Positions 1 through 7,635 of a DNA stretch of 64,000 bases are shown one piece after another. A program made the position numbers and the translations under genes. How positions within the stretch are numbered: the first letter of the stretch is position 1; every line of letters starts with the position of its first letter. Under the pieces are notes generated by a model. It was not told where the DNA came from. It did not search any database and worked only from the letters and a program-made list of their open reading frames with translations. This DNA comes from CAXXOK01 sp964497495 (lineage in GTDB: Bacteria; Bacillota; Clostridia; Christensenellales; Aristaeellaceae), in the NCBI GenBank assembly GCA_964497495.1, contig CAZCCZ010000005.1:1-64000 (forward strand), given 5' to 3'.

Positions 1-1082
1 TGGAAATGGACGGCTTCTCCATCAACGAGGGCGTCATCGTCATGGCCGCCACCAACCGGAGGGATATTCTGGACCCGGCGCTGCTGCGCCCCGGCCGTTT
101 CGACCGGCAGGTAACGGTGAATTTCCCCGATCTGGAAGGCCGCGTGGAAATCCTGAAGGTGCACAGCCGCGGCAAGCCGTTGGACGGGGACGTGGATCTG
201 GAGAACGTCGCCAAGCGCATGCCTTTCTCCACCGGCGCGGACCTGGAAAACGTGATGAACGAAGCCGCCATCCTCGCGGTGCGGGAGAAGCGGAAAAAGA
301 TCAGCCATCAGAACCTGGTGGATGCCATCAGCCGCGTGCAGATGGGCCCGGAAAAGAAGAGCCACAAGGTCACGCTTCGCGACCGCCATACCGTGGCCTA
401 CCACGAGGCGGGCCACGCCGTAATCGCCAACCTCCTGCCGGAGTGCGACGACGTGCATCTGGTGACCATCGTGCCGCGCGGGCAGGCAGGCGGCTATACG
501 CTGAGCCTCCCCGAGGAAGAAAACGACAATCTGAGCAAGACCGCGCTGCTGGGCATGATTACGATGGCGCTGGGCGGCCACGCCGCCGAGAAGGTGGCGC
601 TGGACGACCTGTACACCGGCTCCTCCAGCGATCTGAAGCGCGCCACGGAGCTGGCCCGCCGGATGGTGACGCAGTTCGGCATGAGCGAACTGGGCACCGT
701 ATACCTTTCCAGCGATCAGGAAGTGTTCGTGGGCATGGAGTTCGGCCAGAGCCGCGAATACAGCGAGCAGAGCGCTTCCGCCATCGACACGGAAGTGAAG
801 CGCATCGTGGACGAGTGCTACGTACGCGCGCAGCGGATTTTAAACGAGCATAAACAGCAGCTTACCAGCGTAGCCGAAGCGCTGCTGGAACGCGACACCT
901 TGAGCCGCAAGGAGTTCGAGGCCGTGATGAACGGCGAGACGCTGCCCCCCGAGGAAGTGAAACCCACCGTGGCGGCCGCAGAACCCGAACCCGTGAAGAA
1001 CAAACCCAAGCCTACCTTCCGCCCGGCCATGGAAGGCCCCTCGACGGGCCGGGACGACCGGGATCCGTTCATCGAACCGTGA
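1..1082 (+). CDS. ftsH: FtsH ATP-dependent zinc metalloprotease, 5' partial
   Basis: C-terminal part of the membrane-anchored AAA+ protease FtsH, which unfolds and degrades membrane and short-lived cytosolic proteins. The frame is open through the window edge and enters in the middle of the AAA domain (EMDGF, then the second region of homology with ATNRRDILDPALLRPGRFDRQ-type arginine fingers). The AAA lid follows, then the M41 peptidase with the zinc motif HEAGH at about base 402-416 and a conserved LYTGSSSDL segment. The tail (last about 45 residues) is proline- and charge-rich, as is usual in this family. The missing N-terminus should hold the two membrane helices and Walker A/B. The stop codon overlaps the GTG start of the next gene by four bases (GTGA), so the two are translationally coupled. 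Identification is secure from the combined AAA and M41 motifs. Confidence 0.97.
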   Translation, partial: EMDGFSINEGVIVMAATNRRDILDPALLRPGRFDRQVTVNFPDLEGRVEILKVHSRGKPLDGDVDLENVAKRMPFSTGADLENVMNEAAILAVREKRKKISHQNLVDAISRVQMGPEKKSHKVTLRDRHTVAYHEAGHAVIANLLPECDDVHLVTIVPRGQAGGYTLSLPEEENDNLSKTALLGMITMALGGHAAEKVALDDLYTGSSSDLKRATELARRMVTQFGMSELGTVYLSSDQEVFVGMEFGQSREYSEQSASAIDTEVKRIVDECYVRAQRILNEHKQQLTSVAEALLERDTLSRKEFEAVMNGETLPPEEVKPTVAAAEPEPVKNKPKPTFRPAMEGPSTGRDDRDPFIEP

Positions 1083-1975
1083 CACCGATCGACCTCCATG
1101 TACACAGCGCGTACAGCGACGGGCTTCTTTCGCCCGAAGCGCTGTGCGCGCTGGCGTTACAACGGCGCATCGGCACGCTTTCCCTTTGCGATCACGACAC
1201 CGTGGACGGGCTTGCCCCGCTGGCGGAAGCAGCCGCCCGGTGCAACCGCGTCGGGCTTCGGCTGACGGCGATCCCCGGGGTGGAGCTGAGCACCGGCGAG
1301 GAAGGCCGCACGCACATCCTGGGGTACGGGGTCAATCCGTTCCACCCGGCGTTACGGCAGACATTAACGGAGCTTCGCCGCAAGCGCAGGCTACGTCTCG
1401 CGGAGACGACGGAAGCTCTTCGCCGTCTGGGGATCGAGCTGCCGCCGGGTTCCCTGCCGGACGCCGACGCCACGGGAACGCCCGTAGGCAGGCCCCACGT
1501 AGCCCGCGCGCTGGTCGCAGCAGGCATCGTCGTAACCGTGCAGCAGGCGTTCGACCGGTATCTGGGCGAAGGAAAACCGGCCTATGTGCCGTTGTCCCAC
1601 ATGACCGCCGTTCAGGCCGTAAAGCTGCTGCTGGCGGCGGGCGCGGTGCCGGTGCTGGCGCATCCCGCGCGCACGGGGCTTCCCTCGCAGACGCTGGAGG
1701 CGCTGGTGGAATCCCTGCAGGCCGAAGGGCTGCTGGGAATCGAGGTTTACCACCCCTCGGCATCCCGCCGCGACCTTCGTATGCTGGACGCCATGGCCCG
1801 GCGGCGCGGGCTGCTGGTAACCGGCGGCAGCGATTTTCACGGCGACCGGGGTTCGCGTGCGGCGTTGGGCGGGCTTCCCGCCGGATGGCGCGTGTGGCAG
1901 AGCGATCTGGAAGATTTGCGCTCCGCAATGGCCGCGCGAGAGAACAGCCGGGATACGGTCGCCGCGCTTTCGTAA
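1079..1975 (+). CDS. PHP-domain metal-dependent phosphoesterase (TrpH/RNase AM type)
   Basis: A 298-residue protein of the PHP superfamily. These enzymes hydrolyse phosphoesters with a di- or trinuclear metal centre; single-domain members of this size act as 3',5'-nucleotide phosphatases or 5'-3' exonucleases on short RNA. Visible metal motifs, in order: HVHSAYSDG at residues 7-15, CDHD at about 38, GVELS at about 67, an AHPAR segment at about 195, and GSDFHGD near the C-terminus. Length and motif order match the stand-alone family. It starts with GTG inside the ftsH stop codon, so it is probably co-transcribed with ftsH. The exact substrate cannot be told from sequence. Confidence 0.9.
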   Translation: MTPIDLHVHSAYSDGLLSPEALCALALQRRIGTLSLCDHDTVDGLAPLAEAAARCNRVGLRLTAIPGVELSTGEEGRTHILGYGVNPFHPALRQTLTELRRKRRLRLAETTEALRRLGIELPPGSLPDADATGTPVGRPHVARALVAAGIVVTVQQAFDRYLGEGKPAYVPLSHMTAVQAVKLLLAAGAVPVLAHPARTGLPSQTLEALVESLQAEGLLGIEVYHPSASRRDLRMLDAMARRRGLLVTGGSDFHGDRGSRAALGGLPAGWRVWQSDLEDLRSAMAARENSRDTVAALS

Positions 1976-2023
1976 CCCGGCCCGAATCATGAGCATTGAT
2001 CCCTCGGTAAAGGAGCCACTGAT

Positions 2024-3655
2024 ATGAACAGCCAGGGTTACCGGCCCCCGAACCAGGCGCCCGTATACCGTCGGCAGGCAGATGCCTGGGGTAACGCAGG
2101 CGGCGCCGAAGCCGTCGCGCGCGGCGCGCAACGGGGCGTCAGGGGCAACCGGCAACCGGGCGGCGCTCCCCCGGCGGGAGGCGGGCGCGCGCAGAAAAAG
2201 AAGAAATTCCGGTGGCGGCTGATCCGTTTTTTCCTGATTCTGCTGCTGCTGGCGGCGGCGGGCGGCGGCCTGTACGTATGGAAAACGCAGATGGACGTGC
2301 GCCCCTACACCTCCGTGTTCGTGGACAACGTTTCCGTAGACGGCATCAACCTTGCGGGCATGACATGGGACGAGGGCGGCGCCGCCGTTCGCAAGCAGAT
2401 CGACGAGAAAATCAACTCCTGGTACGTACGGCTCAAGAATCCCGCCGGAGCCTATAACGATATTACCGCCCAGACGCTGGGCATCAGCCGCGACCCCACG
2501 CAGGCTTTGGAATCCGCCTGGGCGATCGGCCATGAAACCAGCGCGGCCGACCGCAAGACCATTTTCCGGCTCAAGGAAGAGATCGACGACGCCAAGCAGA
2601 CGACACACGCCTTCACCAGCGCCGAGCAGAGTGGGGATACTTCCGCCATCGACGGCATTTTAAACAAGCTGGAAGAGAAGGCCTATGTGGAGCCCCGGAA
2701 CGCCGCGATGCTCTCCTTTAATCCGGATAACGCCTCGGAGCCCTTTTCCTTCCAGAACGAGGTGATCGGGAAAAAGCTGAACGTGGTCGCGCTGCGCGAA
2801 CAGATCCTCTCCATGGTGGAAACCTTCACCTCCGGCGAGGTGCTGGTGCAGCCGGACGACGTTCCGCCCGCCGTGACCGTGGCGGACCTTCGTAAGAACT
2901 ACGCCCTGCGGTACCGCGCCATCACCCCCATCGACACGCACTCCACCGACGCCCGAAACGACAACATCCGCCTGGCGTTTTCCAAGATCAACGGACTGGT
3001 TCTGGACGACGGCAAGACATTCTCCTTCAACAGGACCGTCGGCAGGCGCACGCAGGCCAACGGCTTCCTTGCCGCCTACGAGTACAGCTACGGCGAACTG
3101 TCCTTGGGTTGGGGCGGCGGCGTGTGCCAGGCCAGCACGACGGTTTACCTGGCCGCGGTGCAGGCGGGCATGAAAATCACGGACCACACCTCGCACTCCA
3201 CGCCCGTTTCCTACACCGACATGGGCAAGGACGCCACCGTGAGCGATACACGCGGGCACGAGGTGGATTTCGGTTTCAAGAACACCTCCGGTGCGAGAAT
3301 CTATCTCGCGGCGCACGTTATTACCAACCCAAGCAACACGAAACGCTATCTGTGCGAAGTTCGTTTGTACGGTCAGGATCTGGGCTCCACCAGTTATACG
3401 CTGGATGCGCAGATCGTACAGAAGCTTGCCAAGCCCGTCGAGCCGGAATACGTGCAGGACAAAGAAGCAAAATACGTTACCTATACGGACGAGCAGAAGA
3501 CGGTGATCGAGGCCAGCGAAGGCTACGTGGTGGATACGTATCTCGTAACGCTGACGGACGGCGTGGAAACCGGCCGGACGAAGATCGCCACCAGCACCTA
3601 TAAAAACCGCGCCGAACGAATTTACGTAGGCGTAACGCCGAGGTTCACCTATTGA
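2024..3655 (+). CDS. VanW family protein with N-terminal membrane anchor
   Basis: A 543-residue envelope protein. The first about 60 residues are a glycine/proline-rich cytoplasmic tail, followed by a basic patch and a single membrane helix at about residues 66-86, so the bulk is extracellular. Residues about 95-300 resemble the peptidoglycan-binding-4 repeats that precede VanW domains. The VanW domain covers about 310-430 (FSFNRTVGRRT, GWGGGVCQASTTVY, THSTPVSY). The last about 60 residues form a small beta-rich tail; it is G5-like in placement but I cannot confirm it. The start is set by AAAGGAG nine bases upstream of the ATG. VanW proteins occur in many Clostridia outside vancomycin clusters and their biochemical role is unknown. 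Nothing here suggests a resistance operon. Confidence 0.9.
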   Translation: MNSQGYRPPNQAPVYRRQADAWGNAGGAEAVARGAQRGVRGNRQPGGAPPAGGGRAQKKKKFRWRLIRFFLILLLLAAAGGGLYVWKTQMDVRPYTSVFVDNVSVDGINLAGMTWDEGGAAVRKQIDEKINSWYVRLKNPAGAYNDITAQTLGISRDPTQALESAWAIGHETSAADRKTIFRLKEEIDDAKQTTHAFTSAEQSGDTSAIDGILNKLEEKAYVEPRNAAMLSFNPDNASEPFSFQNEVIGKKLNVVALREQILSMVETFTSGEVLVQPDDVPPAVTVADLRKNYALRYRAITPIDTHSTDARNDNIRLAFSKINGLVLDDGKTFSFNRTVGRRTQANGFLAAYEYSYGELSLGWGGGVCQASTTVYLAAVQAGMKITDHTSHSTPVSYTDMGKDATVSDTRGHEVDFGFKNTSGARIYLAAHVITNPSNTKRYLCEVRLYGQDLGSTSYTLDAQIVQKLAKPVEPEYVQDKEAKYVTYTDEQKTVIEASEGYVVDTYLVTLTDGVETGRTKIATSTYKNRAERIYVGVTPRFTY

Positions 3656-3762
3656 CCCGCGCCGGTTTTCCCCGCGCGCGCATAACCCGCTCCGCAAGGA
3701 GGAGCGGCGCAGGCAAACGGGAACGGGCTTGCTAAAACTGGCCCGGGGCGTCGATTTCCCCC

Positions 3763-3791
3763 TTTACAATACACGGCAGATATGGTATAGT
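3763..3791 (+). promoter_or_regulatory. Sigma-A promoter of tRNA-Ala
   Basis: TTTACA at 3763-3768 and TATAGT at 3786-3791 are separated by exactly 17 bases. The expected start point lies about six bases before the mature tRNA 5' end. Confidence 0.8.
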
Positions 3792-3803
3792 ATTTTCTGC
3801 TGC

Positions 3804-3879
3804 GGGGCATTAGCGCAGTTGGTAGCGCACAACACTGGCAGTGTTGGGGTCAGGAGTTCGAGTCTCCTATGCTCCACCA
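3804..3879 (+). tRNA. tRNA-Ala (anticodon GGC), CCA encoded
   Basis: A complete 76-nt cloverleaf. The 7-bp acceptor stem (GGGGCAT with ATGCTCC) contains the G3:U70 wobble that identifies alanine tRNAs. The D-arm has the AGTTGGTAG loop. The anticodon stem CAACA/TGTTG encloses the loop CTGGCAG with anticodon GGC, which reads GCC/GCU. The T-arm contains GTTCGAGTC and the CCA is encoded. The 3' end borders an AT-rich stretch with a decayed integrase, so this gene probably served as an integration site. Confidence 0.96.
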
Positions 3880-3882
3880 AGA

Positions 3883-3917
3883 CGGAAACCCTTGTAAATT
3901 AAGGATTTCCGTTTTTT
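3883..3917 (+). terminator. Rho-independent terminator of tRNA-Ala
   Basis: Stem CGGAAACCC pairs with GGATTTCCG (one mismatch), followed by six T at 3912-3917. Confidence 0.8.
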
Positions 3918-3950
3918 ATATGCTTGATTATCTCTATCCAAAATAACCTA

Positions 3951-3971
3951 CTGTTGCAATAACTGTTGCAA
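3951..3971. repeat. Paired 9-bp direct repeats downstream of tRNA-Ala
   Basis: CTGTTGCAA occurs at 3951-3959 and again at 3963-3971, a 12-bp period. Position just beyond a tRNA 3' end is where arm-type integrase binding sites are found in tRNA-targeting elements. That role is inference. Confidence 0.4.
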
Positions 3972-4215
3972 CCCACACGAAAACGCCCTCCTTGAAGGCT
4001 TCTTCATAGGAGGGTGCTTGACGTTTAAATCATTTTCTATAAATACACTAGGGATAAAAACGGACAAAAGTCAGAAAACGCAAGCAGCGCCTTAATTTGA
4101 GTGATTGAGCCGTAGCAGGACAAAACCCGGACAAAAAGGACAAAACCCCTCCGCCGATGAGTTTACTTTTTCTCGGCATAATGATAATATAATTCCATAT
4201 TATGGGGGTGATATT

Positions 4216-4887
4216 ATGATGGTTGAGGAAGCGATTCATATCTTAGAAGCCAAGGGTTTACATCTAAAAGAAAGAAAACGGCTGACTAATGATACCGGCG
4301 ATCAGATTTTATTTGACGGTGGTGAAATTGTTAATGTTTATGATAAAGGCACATACAACGTGCAAGGTAAGAATGCGACTTCTGTAAAGAGCTATCTTGA
4401 AGATATTTGCATTTCACCAACACATGCCACATTCCCAAGGAAAGTGTTCGTCGTATATGGGCATGATAATACTGCAAGAACCCAACTAGAGGCTATGCTA
4501 AGGCGCTGGGAAATTGAGCCTCTGATTCTTGATCAACTTCCTTCGGAGGGTCAAACCCTCATCGAGAAATTAGAAAACAATACGCAAAAAGCCGAATACG
4601 CTATCGTGCTTGCCACACCAGACGATGAAGGTCATATGGCAGGTAAACCGGATGAAAAGCAATCACGTGCGCGACAAAATGTCGTTCTTGAATTAGGTAT
4701 GATGCTAGCAATGCTTGGACGAAAGAAGGTTGCAATACTAATTAAGGATCAAAAGAATATGGAAAAACCCTCAGACATCAGCGGCCTGATATACATTCCG
4801 TTTGCAGATAATGTCGAAGATGGGAAAATGTTGCTCTACAAAGAAATGTGTAGTGCAGGCTTCAAGATAGAACCTAGTAAATTATAA
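4216..4887 (+). CDS. Orphan TIR-like (PF10137/Cap12-type) predicted nucleotide-binding protein
   Basis: A 223-residue protein. Residues about 76-215 form a TIR-like domain of the type called predicted nucleotide-binding (PF10137), also found in Cap12 and Pycsar TIR effectors. Seen: a first strand KVFVVYGHD at 76-84, LDQLPSEGQT in the BB-loop region, a YAIVLATPDDEG strand-loop, and RARQNVVLELG with Glu159 at the position of the proposed NADase glutamate. Residues 1-70 contain VNVYDKGTYNVQGK, which recalls the small TBP-like domain at the N-terminus of RNase HIII; this is a weaker inference. The start was chosen at ATG 4216 (or 4219) because GGGGGTGA lies 4-7 bases upstream; the frame stays open to 4105 but without a ribosome site. 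Codon use is clearly more AT-rich than its neighbours, a sign of transfer. It has its own terminator and lies beside an integrase remnant. No cyclase or other partner gene is nearby. An anti-phage NAD-depletion role is plausible but not shown. Confidence 0.8.
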   Translation: MMVEEAIHILEAKGLHLKERKRLTNDTGDQILFDGGEIVNVYDKGTYNVQGKNATSVKSYLEDICISPTHATFPRKVFVVYGHDNTARTQLEAMLRRWEIEPLILDQLPSEGQTLIEKLENNTQKAEYAIVLATPDDEGHMAGKPDEKQSRARQNVVLELGMMLAMLGRKKVAILIKDQKNMEKPSDISGLIYIPFADNVEDGKMLLYKEMCSAGFKIEPSKL

Positions 4888-4892
4888 ATTGG

Positions 4893-4921
4893 AAGAGCCG
4901 CGACAAATTCGCGGCTCTTTT
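4893..4921 (+). terminator. Terminator of the TIR-like gene
   Basis: An 11-bp perfect stem (AAGAGCCGCGA with TCGCGGCTCTT) runs into TTTT, five bases after the stop codon. Confidence 0.85.
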
Positions 4922-4928
4922 CGATAAA

Positions 4929-5102
4929 TTACAACAATGCGCTCATCCGCTCCATACCCGCCCGCTTTGTATCTAAACTTGAATGGCAGTAGAGGTTCAA
5001 GGTCGTGGATACATCCTCATGGCCGAGGATTTCCGAGAGCGTGCGCACGTCCATGCCGCTTTCAACGGCGCGCGTTGCAAAGGTATGGCGGAGGGTAAGA
5101 AT
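4929..5102 (-). pseudogene. C-terminal remnant of a phage-type tyrosine integrase
   Basis: The minus strand encodes 57 codons ending in TAA that match the catalytic C-terminus of tyrosine recombinases. LRHTFATR carries the HxxR pair, GHEDVSTTLNLY ends with the nucleophilic Tyr, and a short tail SLDTKRAG follows. Homology stops at 5102, where an in-frame TAA and unrelated sequence begin, so the catalytic box I Arg and the DNA-binding domains are gone. It cannot be active. Together with tRNA-Ala and the AT-rich TIR-like gene it marks a decayed integrative element. Confidence 0.85.
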
Positions 5103-5880
5103 TTATACCCAGCACACAATGATGGCCAGAAGCCAATTAGGTAAAGGCTATACGTTGCATTCGTCGCGAAAAAATTAGACGCCGGTTTTTGAAAATGGGC
5201 CTCATTGTTCATAGCGTGGGGTTCAAAATGTGGTCCAGCCACCCCCCAATCCTCGCGGGAACGTCCTGTGAACGAGCTTTATAACGGCCTGCCGCAAGGC
5301 TTCACCATAAAGTACATCTCAAAAATGATACCTATGAAGTTATTGGGCAGAGAATAGCTGATAGTGCCAGTAATACTAATCAATAGTCAGAAAGTCTCGA
5401 GGCTGCTATCGTATCCGGCCTGGATGCGATGAAAAAATCCTCAGGGCGGTTAAAAATCGCTGGAAAGCCAAGGAATAACGGGATGCATGAAAAGATCTGA
5501 AGAAAAGGGCCGTGCGGGTTGCAATACTCATAAATTCCAACGACTGCGACCTTTTATGCTCTCCCTTTGGCTATTCGCTGAGCTTTTTCTCTGTTTGAGT
5601 TTTTATATAGACGCATACGCTGCCCGGGATCGTTGCATCCCGTTTCAGTGTTGACAGGCACAGTGCGGATCGTTATCAACTGAGAAAGCACCGGGAAAGG
5701 TTAGGAACCTGCGAGGAGAAGCAGAATAAACACAAAGCAATGGCATTCTAGCTCTATGTATTTAAACCTTTATCGAAAGGAGTACTTCGAAGACCGGTAT
5801 TATAAAGTCACGGCTGATCAAAGAACGGGGACGCCGCATTATGGTTTAAATATGGGGAAATGCGGTATACTATTGCCATG
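5103..5880. other. Gene-free stretch, degraded island remainder
   Basis: About 780 bases without a recognisable gene on either strand. Short open frames show no family signature. No second copy of the tRNA 3' end was seen by eye. It probably contains debris of the element together with the upstream region of gapN. Confidence 0.5.
5651..5679 (+). promoter_or_regulatory. Candidate sigma-A promoter upstream of gapN
   Basis: TTGACA at 5651-5656 and TATCAA at 5674-5679 with a 17-base spacer. A second possible -10, TATACT, lies at 5866-5871 closer to the gene but has only a poor -35. Confidence 0.45.
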
Positions 5881-5923
5881 ACGATTGCTGTCGTGGCCGG
5901 CAAACGAAAGGCATGTGATAAGA

Positions 5924-7390
5924 ATGTTTCAAAACTTATGCGGAGAAAATAAGACCTATTGCAATCTCTTTGACGGCGGATGGGTTAATCCATCGTCCGG
6001 CGCTTATATTGAAATTCGCTCTCCGGTGGACGGCTCGCTGGTGGGCAGAGTGCCCGCCATGAACCGGGAGGATGTGGATCGAGCGGTTGCCAACACCAAG
6101 GAAAATCTACAAAGCTGGGCGGAAACGCCCGTATACGAACGCGCCCGTGTGTTTTATCGGGCGGCCGATCTGCTGGAGGCGCACGCGGAGGAGATCGGCC
6201 GTATTCTGACCATGGAAATCGCCAAGGACAAAAAGTCAGCGATCTATGAGGTGCAGCGCACGGCGGATTTCCTGCGCTACACCGCGGACGCGGGCAAGGG
6301 CATCGCGGGCGAAGCCATCAGCGGCGATAATTTCCCGGGCGGGAGCAAGCAAAAAATATCTTACGTCAGCCGCGTTCCCCTTGGCACCGTATTGGCGATT
6401 TCTCCCTTCAACTACCCGATTAATCTGTCGATAACCAAAGTGGCGCCGGCGTTGATCAGCGGCAATACCGTACTGCTCAAGCCCGCCACGCAGGGCTCCA
6501 TCAGCGCGCTGTATCTGGCCGGCGTAATGCAGGAGGCCGGGCTGCCCCGCGGCGTGCTCAATACCATCACAGGCCTGGGTAGCGAGATCGGCGATTATGC
6601 CGTGACTCACCCTGGGGTAAACTTCATCAATTTCACAGGCAGCACGGAGGTGGGCAGGCACATCTCCAAACTGTCGTCCATGGTGCCCCTGATGTTGGAA
6701 CTGGGCGGCAAGGACGCCGCCATCGTACTCCCCGACGCGGATCTGGATTTTGCAGCGGACAACATCATTTCCGGCGCCTACGCATATTCCGGGCAACGAT
6801 GCACGGCCGTCAAGCGCATCCTGACGCAGAACGGCGTCGCCGATCAGCTGGTGCCCAAACTCATATCCCGCATTGCCAGGCTTCGGGTGGGCGATCCGCG
6901 CGAAGACGCGGTAATCGTCCCCCTGATCAACGCCAAAGCCGCAGATTTTGTGATGTCGCTGATCGACGACGCGGTTGCAAAAGGAGCGACGGTTTTAACC
7001 GGCGGCACCCGAAACGGCAATCTCATCCAGCCTACGCTGATCGACCATGTTTCCACCGACATGCGGCTGGCGTGGGAAGAACCCTTCGGCCCGGTTCTGC
7101 CGATCATACGTGTGAAGGACACGCAGGATGCCATCGATATTGCCAACCGCTCGGAGTATGGTCTTCAATCTTCGGTGTTTACCAGGAATATTCACGATGC
7201 GTTCTTCGTGGCGGGGCAGTTGGAGGTGGGCACCGTGCAGATTAACAGTAAAACGGAGCGCGGCCCCGATCATTTCCCGTTCCTTGGGGTCAAAGCGTCG
7301 GGCATGGGCACGCAGGGCGTGAAGTATGCGATCGAAGCCATGACGCGGCCAAAGGCCGTGGTGTTCAACCTGGATGCGAACAGCTCGTGA
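5924..7390 (+). CDS. gapN: NADP-dependent non-phosphorylating glyceraldehyde-3-phosphate dehydrogenase
   Basis: A 488-residue aldehyde dehydrogenase of the GapN type. It oxidises glyceraldehyde-3-phosphate directly to 3-phosphoglycerate with NADP+, giving NADPH while bypassing the ATP-forming step of glycolysis. Catalytic elements are visible: Asn163 in PFNYPIN, the cofactor loop FTGSTEVG at about 238-244, Glu259 in LELGGKD, and the nucleophile Cys293 in SGQRCTAVKR. The latter two sequence contexts are characteristic of GapN rather than of generic succinate-semialdehyde dehydrogenases. Length is normal. ATG 5924 was preferred because alignable sequence starts there; an upstream frame with a TTG exists at 5885, and the ribosome site GAAAGG lies rather far (12 bases). 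It stands alone, followed by a 245-base gap before the oxidoreductase pair. Confidence 0.9.
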   Translation: MFQNLCGENKTYCNLFDGGWVNPSSGAYIEIRSPVDGSLVGRVPAMNREDVDRAVANTKENLQSWAETPVYERARVFYRAADLLEAHAEEIGRILTMEIAKDKKSAIYEVQRTADFLRYTADAGKGIAGEAISGDNFPGGSKQKISYVSRVPLGTVLAISPFNYPINLSITKVAPALISGNTVLLKPATQGSISALYLAGVMQEAGLPRGVLNTITGLGSEIGDYAVTHPGVNFINFTGSTEVGRHISKLSSMVPLMLELGGKDAAIVLPDADLDFAADNIISGAYAYSGQRCTAVKRILTQNGVADQLVPKLISRIARLRVGDPREDAVIVPLINAKAADFVMSLIDDAVAKGATVLTGGTRNGNLIQPTLIDHVSTDMRLAWEEPFGPVLPIIRVKDTQDAIDIANRSEYGLQSSVFTRNIHDAFFVAGQLEVGTVQINSKTERGPDHFPFLGVKASGMGTQGVKYAIEAMTRPKAVVFNLDANSS

Positions 7391-7635
7391 CGGGCCGTCG
7401 GTCCATCTCCCCGTAGCTCACAGGGAAAAGCAGGTACGGCAGCGAAATGTATGCATCAAACACCGCGCGTACAGAACGCTCACAGCCCGGCCGACGTCCG
7501 GGATTAAATTCGACGGTATGGCTTATAAACACTGCCGGCCCTGCTTTTTCCGTTAAACCGGACCTCTTTGGGGACATCCGCTTTCCCGGGCTAAAAACCA
7601 GACGAAAACAGGACATGAGAGGAAGAGAAATACCA

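Noticed and set aside
4216..5102. Complete CBASS or Pycsar system
   Set aside because: Only the TIR-like protein is present; no nucleotide cyclase or ancillary gene was found on either side.
5103..5880. attR copy of the tRNA-Ala 3' end closing an intact element
   Set aside because: No second copy of the tRNA 3' sequence was visible by eye, and the integrase is truncated.
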